Positions 1 to 5,834 of a stretch of DNA of 16,127 nt are shown here, piece by piece. A program made the translations under genes and the position numbers. The stretch spans positions 1 through 16,127 of the forward strand of contig CABRNB010000066.1 of NCBI GenBank assembly GCA_902472225.1. The letters run 5' to 3'. The number at the start of each line of letters is the position of its first letter. Position 1 is the stretch's first letter. The stretch is from Caccousia sp900752115 (lineage in GTDB: Bacteria; Bacillota; Clostridia; Oscillospirales; Acutalibacteraceae). A model generated the notes under the pieces. That model saw only the letters and a program-made list of their open reading frames with translations. It was not told the origin of the DNA and did no database searches.

Positions 1-684
1 GGAGATTTTCTGACTCTTCAGACCGCCGTTTCCCGCCTCGAGGTGCAGATCATCAAGACGGAGACATATCAGGAGTCACTCCCGTATAAGACCATTACGC
101 AGACGGACGACAACGAGTATACGGATTACAGCGCTGTAATCACGGAAGGCAGCGAGGGAGTGCAGGAGTGTGTTGACCGTGTCACTTATCTCAACGGCGT
201 GGAGGTTTCCCGGGAGAATATTTCCACAACAGTGATTACCCCGGCAGTGGACAGAGTGGTTGTGATCGGAACGCAGGAACGCCCCAAGCATTCCGGAATC
301 GGAACGGGCACCTTTATTTGGCCGTGTCCTTCGCTTCATACCATTACAACGTATTATGAGTACCGCTGGGGATCGTTCCATTCCGGACTGGATATCTCGG
401 GAAGCAGCGCTTACGGGAAGCCCATTGTCGCTTCCGACAGCGGTACCGTTACGGCGGCCGGCTATTCCGGAAGTTATGGCTACCGGGTGATCATCGATCA
501 TGCCAACGGTATGCAGACGTTGTATGCCCACTGCAGCGAGCTGCTTGTTTCTGTGGGACAGAAGGTGGAGCAGGGCGAGACGATTGCCCTGGTGGGAAGC
601 ACCGGTAACTCAACGGGTCCGCATTGCCATTTCGAGATTTATGTCAACGGATCCCGTGTCGATCCGCTGCCGTATGTAAGTTAA
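1..684 (+). CDS. G5-domain M23 family metallopeptidase, 3' part (5' end outside window)
   Basis: Secreted or envelope peptidoglycan endopeptidase, cut by the window edge. The reading frame is open from base 1 and gives 227 residues before TAA; the GTG at 43 is probably internal, not the start. Residues about 14-90 resemble a G5 domain, an extracellular adhesion or sugar-binding module (it holds TYQESLPYKT near its start and ends VDRVVVIGTQ). Residues about 105-227 are an M23 (LytM/peptidase M23) domain. The zinc site is intact: HxxxD as FHSGLD (H127, D131), a conserved histidine in YAHCSEL (H177) and HxH as HCHFEI (H208, H210). Family knowledge says such proteins cut peptide cross-links, and the missing N-terminus often carries a signal or transmembrane segment and LysM modules; that cannot be checked here. 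The gene ends in a terminator-like region and is not in the murA transcription unit. Confidence 0.9.
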   Translation, partial: GDFLTLQTAVSRLEVQIIKTETYQESLPYKTITQTDDNEYTDYSAVITEGSEGVQECVDRVTYLNGVEVSRENISTTVITPAVDRVVVIGTQERPKHSGIGTGTFIWPCPSLHTITTYYEYRWGSFHSGLDISGSSAYGKPIVASDSGTVTAAGYSGSYGYRVIIDHANGMQTLYAHCSELLVSVGQKVEQGETIALVGSTGNSTGPHCHFEIYVNGSRVDPLPYVS

Positions 685-720
685 AGTAAGGCTTTCTTTT
701 CGATAGATTCTATCCTGATC

Positions 721-745
721 TATTGGATGATTTTTCCAATATTTT
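721..745 (+). terminator. Weak AT-rich terminator-like hairpin after the M23 gene
   Basis: A perfect 7-bp stem TATTGGA (721-727) / TCCAATA (735-741) with a 7-nt loop is followed by TTTT. It lies 37 bp after the stop codon of the peptidase gene. The stem is AU-rich, so it is probably weak alone, and a much stronger hairpin follows at 859. Confidence 0.4.
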
Positions 746-858
746 AAGAAAAATCAAACAAAGACCTGTCTTATTTCTACATTTTTTGCAGAGGTTTCCC
801 TTTTATGTAAAGCAGTATATCCTCCTGATTTCTGCGGGGATGCCCTATTTTTCCTGCC

Positions 859-894
859 GCGGCGCTTTCTCTTTAGGGAAAGCGCCGTTTTTTT
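859..894 (+). terminator. Rho-independent terminator of the M23 gene unit
   Basis: A 10-bp stem CGGCGCTTTC (860-869) / GAAAGCGCCG (878-887) with an 8-nt loop is followed by seven T (888-894). It sits 31 bp before the -35 box of the next promoter and separates the peptidase gene from the murA unit. Confidence 0.85.
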
Positions 895-924
895 CCGTTT
901 TTCCGATTTTGTGACGGCGTTTGG

Positions 925-953
925 TTGACATTTTCCGACCGGTGTATTATTAT
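925..953 (+). promoter_or_regulatory. Sigma-A promoter for the murA-walJ-rlmH unit
   Basis: TTGACA (925-930), a 17-bp spacer and TATTAT (948-953). The -35 is a perfect consensus and the -10 differs at one position. The start of transcription would be near 960, giving a leader of about 250 nt before murA. No other good promoter was found between here and the gene. Confidence 0.75.
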
Positions 954-959
954 CTAAAA

Positions 960-1213
960 GAATAAGGGTTTGTTTGTACTAAACTACAAGACAGCCTTTT
1001 TTCCTTTTTTTGATTTTATCGCAGCGTTCCGAAGCGTCTCCTGCGCCCTGACCGGTTTTGCGGCTGGAGGCAGCGGAGCAAAGCCGTCTTCCGTGGCTTT
1101 GTATCTTTCTTTTTATGCATGGCTTCGGGATGTTTTCTGCAACATTTTGACATAAATATTTTCCGTATCTGGACGCAAGATAACCGTGATAAAATTGATT
1201 GGAGCGTGCCGAA
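960..1213 (+). promoter_or_regulatory. Structured murA leader with possible terminator/antiterminator switch
   Basis: This 254-nt stretch has no convincing gene; the small reading frames in it look random. Near its middle is a terminator-like hairpin, CAAAGCC (1079-1085) / GGCTTTG (1095-1101), with a U-rich tail TATCTTTCTTTTTAT (1102-1116). An upstream segment GGTTTTGC (1054-1061) can pair over 8 bp (one G-U) with GCAAAGCC (1078-1085), the left arm of that hairpin. The two pairings exclude each other, as in attenuators. No ligand-binding core or known riboswitch class is recognised. Premature termination control of murA is an inference from base pairing only. Confidence 0.4.
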
Positions 1214-2497
1214 TTGGATAAATTTGTGATTAAAGGTGGCAATCGTCTGGAAGGCGAGGTCTCGATCAGCGGGGCAAAGAATGCCGCTCTTGTTATTATT
1301 CCCGCAGCCATTCTTTCTGACGGCGTATGCCGTATTGAAAATATTCCTAATATCACTGACGTTTCTTCGATTATTCACATTTTACAGGATATGGGAGCCA
1401 AGGTCCGCACGGTCGGACGCTCCGCCATTGAGATTGATCCTTCTACTGTGAGCACTTGTGTGGCGCCGTATGAGCTGGCACGCCATATTCGCGGCTCCTA
1501 TTATCTTTTGGGCGCTCTGCTGGGACGTTTTCACCATGCGGTGGTGACGATGCCCGGAGGGTGCAATTTCGGCGTGCGTCCGATTGACCAGCATCTTAAG
1601 GGCTTTGCGGCGCTTGGAGCCACGTACAGCCTGGAGGGCGGCATGGTGGATGTGAGCGCTTCTGAGCTGATTGGAAACAGTGTCTATCTGGACGTTGTTT
1701 CTGTGGGCGCAACCATGAATATCATGCTTGCCGCTGTCCGCGCCAAGGGCACGACGGTGATTGAGAACGCGGCAAAGGAGCCCCATATTGTTGATTTGGC
1801 CAACTTCCTCAATTCCATGGGAGCAGATATTCGCGGCGCAGGCACCGATGTGATTAAAATTTACGGCTGCTCCTATCTGCGCGGCACGACGTATTCCATT
1901 ATTCCGGATCAGATTGAGGCAGGAACCTATATGGTGGCTGCCGCTGCCACCTGCGGGGATGTCCTGGTGAAAAATGTGATTCCCAAGCATCTGGAGTCTA
2001 TTTCCGCCAAGCTGGAGGAGATGGGCGTTACCGTGGAAGAATTTGACGATGCGGTTCGGGTAACGCGTACCGGCAAACTCAACAAATGCAACATCAAAAC
2101 GCTGCCCCATCCGGGCTTCCCCACCGATATGCAGCCGCAGATTGCGGCTCTGCTTTCCACAGCGAGCGGGACGAGCATCATTAACGAGAGCGTGTGGGAC
2201 AATCGTTTCCGCTATGTGGAGGAGCTCAAGCGCATGGGTGCTCAGATTTCGGTAGACGGCCGTCTGGCTGTCATTGAAGGCGTCGATCATCTGAATGCCG
2301 CTCCTGTTAAGGCAACGGATTTGCGAGCCGGAGCCGCGATGCTCATTGCTGCCCTGGCGGCCCGCGGAACGACGCAGATTGAGGATATTCAGCATATAGA
2401 GCGCGGCTATGAGGACGTTGTGGAGAAGCTGCGTGCACTCGGCGCGGATATTCGCCGTGTCTATGTGCCGGAGCCGGCAGTTCCCTGCGCGATTTGA
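1214..2497 (+). CDS. murA: UDP-N-acetylglucosamine 1-carboxyvinyltransferase (TTG start)
   Basis: Cytoplasmic MurA adds enolpyruvate from PEP to UDP-GlcNAc, the first committed step of peptidoglycan synthesis. The protein is 427 residues, usual for the family. Visible family features are K22-N23 in SGAKNA, the catalytic-loop cysteine C117 in PGGCNFGVRPID (so the enzyme has the fosfomycin-sensitive type of residue rather than Asp), and TDMQPQ followed by INESVWDNRFRYVEEL. Start choice: a TTG at 1199 opens the longest frame, but GGAG (1201-1204) lies inside that extension and is 9 nt from the TTG at 1214. Starting at 1214 gives MDKFVIKGG, which matches typical MurA N-termini and puts the active-site lysine at position 22. 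It is first in a unit with the WalJ-like gene and rlmH. Many Firmicutes have two MurA paralogues; which one this is cannot be told here. Confidence 0.95.
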   Translation: MDKFVIKGGNRLEGEVSISGAKNAALVIIPAAILSDGVCRIENIPNITDVSSIIHILQDMGAKVRTVGRSAIEIDPSTVSTCVAPYELARHIRGSYYLLGALLGRFHHAVVTMPGGCNFGVRPIDQHLKGFAALGATYSLEGGMVDVSASELIGNSVYLDVVSVGATMNIMLAAVRAKGTTVIENAAKEPHIVDLANFLNSMGADIRGAGTDVIKIYGCSYLRGTTYSIIPDQIEAGTYMVAAAATCGDVLVKNVIPKHLESISAKLEEMGVTVEEFDDAVRVTRTGKLNKCNIKTLPHPGFPTDMQPQIAALLSTASGTSIINESVWDNRFRYVEELKRMGAQISVDGRLAVIEGVDHLNAAPVKATDLRAGAAMLIAALAARGTTQIEDIQHIERGYEDVVEKLRALGADIRRVYVPEPAVPCAI

Positions 2498-2541
2498 CGC
2501 GCTTTTGACCTTGAATTTTATGGAAAGGATTTTGCAGTGCT

Positions 2542-3336
2542 ATGGCGCGATTTTGTCCCCTGTTCAGCGGCAGCAGCGGCAACAGTTACTATATTGGTTC
2601 CGCCGCGCACGGCGTTTTGATTGACGCCGGAAAAAACGCGAAGCAGATCACGGAGGCTCTGCAGCGCTGCGAGATTCCGATTGAGGCTATCGAGGCTATT
2701 TTTATCACACATGAGCACAGCGACCATGTCAGCGGCCTTCGTGTCTTTGCATCCCGACATAAGATTCCGGTCTATGGCTCGAATGGGACCATGACCGCCC
2801 TGCAGGATATGGGAATCCTGAACGGAAAATTTCCGGCCAATGCTCTCTCTCTTGAGGGCATGGAATGCGCCGGAATGTACATCAAGCCGTTTCATATTCC
2901 GCATGATTGTGCGGAAGGCTACGGCTACCGCCTTATGACGGCGGACGGGCGCGGTGTTTCCGTGGCAACTGATCTTGGTTATATGACGGGCGAGGTTCGG
3001 GAATCCATCACGGGATCCGATTTGATTGTGCTGGAATCAAACCATGATATTGGTATGCTGCGCAATGGGCCGTATCCTTACGCTCTCAAGCAGCGGATTC
3101 TCTCCGGCATGGGACATTTGAGCAACGTCTCCTGTGCGGAGGAACTCTGCCGGTTTGTCAGAACCGGCACAACACGTTTCTGGCTGGCACATTTGAGTCA
3201 GGAGAACAATACGCCGGAACTGGCTTATCAAACCTCTCTGTGCAGTCTTACCATGGAGGGAATGAAGGAAAATCTTGATTATCAGCTGGCCGTGGCTCCC
3301 CGGAGCAATGATGTCGGAAAGGTGATGGTTTTCTGA
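2542..3336 (+). CDS. walJ: MBL-fold metallohydrolase, WalJ/YycJ-like
   Basis: A 264-residue cytoplasmic metallo-beta-lactamase-fold protein. The zinc motif is THEHSDH (H57, H59, D61, H62), with a further acidic metal ligand likely in VATDLGYMTG and the family signature LESNHDIGML followed by GMGHLSN near residue 195. This pattern is that of YycJ/WalJ, found in Bacillus beside the WalKR cell-wall two-component genes and proposed to act as a 5'-3' exonuclease in DNA repair. Here walKR is not adjacent; the neighbours are murA (44 bp upstream) and rlmH (1 bp downstream). In Bacillus and Staphylococcus rlmH also lies in the wal neighbourhood, so the walJ-rlmH pair may be a conserved remnant of that order. 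The start ATG at 2542 follows GAAAGGA at about 2522-2528, a rather long spacing. The symbol is by similarity; the molecular function is less certain than the fold. Confidence 0.82.
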   Translation: MARFCPLFSGSSGNSYYIGSAAHGVLIDAGKNAKQITEALQRCEIPIEAIEAIFITHEHSDHVSGLRVFASRHKIPVYGSNGTMTALQDMGILNGKFPANALSLEGMECAGMYIKPFHIPHDCAEGYGYRLMTADGRGVSVATDLGYMTGEVRESITGSDLIVLESNHDIGMLRNGPYPYALKQRILSGMGHLSNVSCAEELCRFVRTGTTRFWLAHLSQENNTPELAYQTSLCSLTMEGMKENLDYQLAVAPRSNDVGKVMVF

Positions 3337-3337
3337 G

Positions 3338-3817
3338 ATGATGACCGTCAGCCTGATTTGTATCGGTAAGCTTAAGGAAAAATACTGGAGGGACGCCTGC
3401 GCTGAATATGAGAAGCGGCTTTCCGCATTCTGCCGTTTTCAGATTGTGGAGCTTCCCGAGAGCCGCCTGCCGGATACACCGTCTGAGGCGCAGAAGGAAG
3501 CCGCACTGGAGGAGGAAGGCAAACGGATTCTTGCCGCTGCGGGCAATGCGCACTTGATTGCCCTTTGTATTGAAGGAAAGGAGCAGTCGTCAGAGCGCCT
3601 TGCATCCACGGTGCAGGAGCTTTCCATACGGGGGGTGAGCAGTCTGACGTTCTGTATCGGCAGTTCATTCGGTCTTTCACCTCGTGTGAAACAGGCCGCA
3701 CAGCTGCGTTTGTCGTTTTCCCCCATGACTTTTCCGCATCAGCTGGCCCGCGTGATGCTTTGTGAACAGATTTACCGTGTGTTTCAGATCAACACAAACG
3801 GAAAGTACCATAAGTAA
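3338..3817 (+). CDS. rlmH: 23S rRNA (pseudouridine-1915-N3)-methyltransferase
   Basis: RlmH is a SPOUT-class SAM-dependent methyltransferase that modifies pseudouridine 1915 in helix 69 of 23S rRNA on assembled 70S ribosomes. The product is 159 residues, the standard length. It starts MMTVSLICIGKLKEKYW, where the V..IGKLK pattern is typical, and ends EQIYRVFQINTNGKYHK, the conserved C-terminal tail. The SAM-binding glycine loop reads FCIGSSFGL; most family members have two glycines (IGG) here, so the second is replaced by serine. The ATG is one base after the stop of the upstream gene and is preceded by AAAGGTGATGG, so translation is probably coupled. A second ATG follows directly and cannot be excluded as the start. 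The unit ends 16 bp later in a terminator. Confidence 0.95.
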   Translation: MMTVSLICIGKLKEKYWRDACAEYEKRLSAFCRFQIVELPESRLPDTPSEAQKEAALEEEGKRILAAAGNAHLIALCIEGKEQSSERLASTVQELSIRGVSSLTFCIGSSFGLSPRVKQAAQLRLSFSPMTFPHQLARVMLCEQIYRVFQINTNGKYHK

Positions 3818-3832
3818 ATCCAATTCAACCGG

Positions 3833-3859
3833 ACGGATCCCGAGAGGGATCCGTTTTTT
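3833..3859 (+). terminator. Terminator of the murA-walJ-rlmH unit
   Basis: An 8-bp stem ACGGATCC (3833-3840) / GGATCCGT (3847-3854) with a 6-nt CGAGAG loop is followed by a run of T to 3859. It lies 16 bp after the rlmH stop codon. Confidence 0.88.
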
Positions 3860-4012
3860 GATGATGCCGGTTCGCTCCGGTTTTGAGACTTTTTTGTCTC
3901 GTAGCCAGTCATTGAGAGAGAAGCGGCGTGCAGAGTGTCTGCGGTTCAGAAAATGGCCGCTGCAAAAATGAAAACGTAAGAACAATCTGTCAAAAAACAG
4001 AAACAGACAATG
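3860..4012 (+). other. Non-coding spacer between convergent rlmH and gdhA
   Basis: The spacer lies between the two facing terminators. I see no gene in it; the short frames are not supported by ribosome binding sites. It has small dyads that may be backup terminators or chance: CCGG (3867-3870) / CCGG (3877-3880) followed by TTTT, GAGAC (3885-3889) / GTCTC (3896-3900), and GCAGA / TCTGC around 3930-3942. Confidence 0.5.
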
Positions 4013-4059
4013 AAAATCGGCCCTCGAGAGAAGCGGTTCTGCTTTTCTCGGGGACCGAT
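4013..4059 (-). terminator. Terminator of gdhA
   Basis: Read on the minus strand, a 19-position hairpin with arms 4059-4041 and 4034-4016 and a 6-nt loop has one mismatch and two G-U pairs. It is followed by TTTTC (4016-4012). It lies about 75 bp after the gdhA stop codon. A second GC-rich hairpin (GGGGCT 4078-4083 / AGCCCC 4094-4099) lies between the gene and this terminator but has no U tail. Confidence 0.7.
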
Positions 4060-4135
4060 CTTTGTGCATGTTTTTGCGGGGCTATTTTGCAGCAGCCCCT
4101 TGATGCATCCTATCTGATGAAGCGGAAAACGTTTT

Positions 4136-5467
4136 TTAGATGGCGCCCTCAGCGATCATGGAATCGGCAACCTTCAAGAAGCCGGCGATGTTCGCGCCGA
4201 CCACATAGTTCTTCGGGAAGCCATATTTCTCAGCCGCAGCGTCGGCCTGATTGAAGATGTTGACCATGATACCCTGCAGCTTCTGGTCAACCTCTTCGAA
4301 GCTCCAGGAAAGGCGCATGCTGTTCTGGGTCATCTCGAGAGCAGAGGTAGCAACGCCGCCGGCGTTGCTGGCCTTACCGGGAGCAAAGAGCACACCGTTC
4401 TTCTGCAGGTATTCGGTTGCCTCAATGCTGGTGGGCATGTTTGCGCCCTCCGCAACGGCGAGAACACCGTTGGCGACAAGAGCCTTCGCATCGTCGATCA
4501 GCAGCTCGTTCTGGGTGGCGCAGGGGAGAGCCACGTCGCACTTAACGGTCCATACTCCCTTGCCCTCATGGTACTCAGCGTTCGGACGATAGTTCTTGTA
4601 CTCGGTCAGGCGGGCTCTCTTGACCTCCTTGATCTCCTTGATGGCGTCAAGATCAATACCCTCAGCGTCGTAAATCCAGCCGGTGGAGTCGCTCATCGTC
4701 ACAACCTTCGCGCCCAGCTGCATAGCCTTCTCGCAGGCGTAAATAGCCACGTTGCCGGCGCCGGAGATGGCGACGGTCTTGCCGGCCAGGTCAAGGCCGT
4801 TCTTCTTGAGCATGGCCTCGGTGAAGTACAGCAGGCCGTAGCCGGTAGCTTCCTTACGGGCCAGAGAGCCGCCATAGGTCAGGCCCTTGCCGGTGAGCAC
4901 GCCCTCAAAGGCGTTGCGGATGCGCTTGTACTGGCCGAAGAGATAGCCGATCTCACGGGCGCCCACGCCGATATCGCCGGCCGGCACGTCGGTGTCGGGG
5001 CCAATGTGGCGGTACAGCTCGGTCATAAAGCTCTGGCAGAACGCCATGACTTCACGATCGGACTTGCCCTTCGGGTCAAAATCGGAGCCGCCCTTGCCGC
5101 CGCCGATCGGCAGGCCCGTCAGGGAGGTCTTGAAGATCTGCTCAAAGCCCAGGAATTTGATGATGCCCAGATTTACAGAAGGATGGAAGCGCAGGCCGCC
5201 CTTGTAAGGACCGATGGCGGAGTTGAACTGCACACGGAAGCCGCGGTTCACCTGTACGTTGCCGTTATCGTCAATCCACGGTACACGGAACATGATCTGA
5301 CGCTCCGGCTCCAGGAGACGCTCCAGAAGTCCCTCCTTCTGGTACTGCGGATTCTTCTCAATCACAACCTCAAGGGAGCGGAGAACCTCGGTGACAGCCT
5401 GATGGAACTCAGGCTCGCCCGGATTCTTCTTGATTACCTTTTCCAACTGTTCGCTTACATAGGACAT
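4136..5467 (-). CDS. gdhA: NADP-type glutamate dehydrogenase
   Basis: GdhA reversibly aminates 2-oxoglutarate with ammonium to glutamate. The 443-residue length and alignment are of the hexameric, biosynthetic NADP-type family. Visible residues: K89 in GPYKGGLRFHP, K113 in FKTSLTGLP, the catalytic K125 in GGGKGGSDFDP and D165 in VPAGDIGVGAREIGY. The nucleotide-binding domain begins at about residue 200 with the glycine-rich turn SGAGNVAIYA and the following segment VVTMSDSTGWIYD. The start ATG is preceded on the minus strand by AGGAGGT with 9 nt spacing, a near-ideal site. It is the only minus-strand gene here, transcribed away from glnA, so the two ammonium-assimilation genes share one upstream region. 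Coenzyme choice is from family similarity and not proven. Confidence 0.96.
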   Translation of the reverse strand: MSYVSEQLEKVIKKNPGEPEFHQAVTEVLRSLEVVIEKNPQYQKEGLLERLLEPERQIMFRVPWIDDNGNVQVNRGFRVQFNSAIGPYKGGLRFHPSVNLGIIKFLGFEQIFKTSLTGLPIGGGKGGSDFDPKGKSDREVMAFCQSFMTELYRHIGPDTDVPAGDIGVGAREIGYLFGQYKRIRNAFEGVLTGKGLTYGGSLARKEATGYGLLYFTEAMLKKNGLDLAGKTVAISGAGNVAIYACEKAMQLGAKVVTMSDSTGWIYDAEGIDLDAIKEIKEVKRARLTEYKNYRPNAEYHEGKGVWTVKCDVALPCATQNELLIDDAKALVANGVLAVAEGANMPTSIEATEYLQKNGVLFAPGKASNAGGVATSALEMTQNSMRLSWSFEEVDQKLQGIMVNIFNQADAAAEKYGFPKNYVVGANIAGFLKVADSMIAEGAI

Positions 5468-5530
5468 GGTCGCTTTACCTCCTATAACAGAACTCTGGCG
5501 CAGCAGCGTTCCATCTGAATTTATGCTACA

Positions 5531-5559
5531 AGTTTAGCACATAAATATTCATTTATCAA
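5531..5559 (-). promoter_or_regulatory. gdhA promoter with overlapping dyads
   Basis: On the minus strand: TTGATA (5559-5554), a 17-bp spacer and TAAACT (5536-5531), with a TG one base before the -10 (extended -10). The start would be near 5524, giving a leader of about 57 nt. Two inverted repeats overlap it: AAATATT (5543-5549) / AATATTT (5558-5564) across the spacer and -35, and TGCTA (5524-5528) / TAGCA (5535-5539) across the -10. Either could be a repressor site. Confidence 0.7.
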
Positions 5560-5612
5560 TATTTGGGAGCGAAAAAGTTGAATTTTATCTTGTAATTTGC
5601 AGGAAGTATTTT

Positions 5613-5639
5613 TTTTATTGCAAAACAACTGCAATAAAA
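5613..5639. promoter_or_regulatory. 10-bp perfect inverted repeat between gdhA and glnA, candidate operator
   Basis: TTTTATTGCA (5613-5622) and TGCAATAAAA (5630-5639) are perfect inverted repeats with a 7-nt centre. The element lies about 54 bp upstream of the gdhA -35 and 70 bp upstream of the glnA -35, a suitable place for a regulator of both genes. It does not match the Bacillus GlnR/TnrA pattern TGTNAN7TNACA. As RNA on the plus strand it could also form a hairpin followed after two bases by seven T, so a terminator role is possible though no plus-strand transcript is expected here. Confidence 0.5.
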
Positions 5640-5666
5640 CGTTTTTTTGATTCAGTCGCCCCATTT

Positions 5667-5678
5667 TTTGTGCACAAA
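5667..5678. promoter_or_regulatory. 12-bp perfect palindrome upstream of glnA promoter
   Basis: TTTGTGCACAAA (5667-5678) is a perfect palindrome ending 30 bp upstream of the glnA -35 box, where an activator or repressor could act. The factor is unknown. Confidence 0.4.
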
Positions 5679-5708
5679 TCTAAATCCGGTCCCCACCCCC
5701 GAAAATCA

Positions 5709-5737
5709 TTGACACAAATATAAAAATATAATAGAAT
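5709..5737 (+). promoter_or_regulatory. glnA promoter
   Basis: TTGACA (5709-5714), a 17-bp AT-rich spacer and TAGAAT (5732-5737). A TATAAT at 5727-5732 is closer to consensus but only 12 bp from the -35. Transcription would start near 5744, leaving a leader of about 90 nt before the gene. Confidence 0.75.
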
Positions 5738-5768
5738 GGAAACGCATATTGGATGTGCGCTGCTGGCT

Positions 5769-5817
5769 TAACAAGGAGGCTTCCGAGACAGTTCGACCCC
5801 TTGTTATTTTCTTTTTT
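5769..5817 (+). terminator. Terminator-like hairpin in the glnA leader (candidate attenuator)
   Basis: An 8-bp perfect stem TAACAAGG (5769-5776) / CCTTGTTA (5799-5806) encloses a 22-nt loop that holds a smaller hairpin CGA (5784-5786) / TCG (5793-5795). It is followed directly by TTTTCTTTTTT (5807-5817). The U tail abuts the Shine-Dalgarno AGGAGGG (5818-5824) of glnA. It lies between promoter and gene on the same strand, so it would stop transcription unless overridden. A hairpin 5743-5759 (arms CGCATA / TGTGCG) precedes it. Attenuation of glnA is inferred. Confidence 0.65.
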
Positions 5818-5834
5818 AGGAGGGCGTAAGCGAA

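Noticed and set aside
1147..1152. Second TTGACA upstream of murA
   Set aside because: No -10 box at 16-18 bp spacing; the best candidates give 13 or 25 bp.
723..1155. Two short plus-strand frames (63 and 61 codons) between the peptidase gene and murA
   Set aside because: One overlaps the terminator at 859-894, the other lies in the structured murA leader; neither has a Shine-Dalgarno.
1382..2395. Minus-strand open frame opposite murA
   Set aside because: Shadow of murA with no family features.
4568..5518. Long plus-strand open frame (316 codons) antisense to gdhA
   Set aside because: It lies wholly across gdhA, whose protein is an unmistakable family match with a good ribosome binding site. 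The antisense product has no recognisable domain and is a codon-bias shadow.
5743..5806. Classical ANTAR dual-hexaloop target in the glnA leader
   Set aside because: The first hairpin folds best with a five-base loop and no second hexaloop with A1/G4 was found. Left open as an unidentified attenuator.
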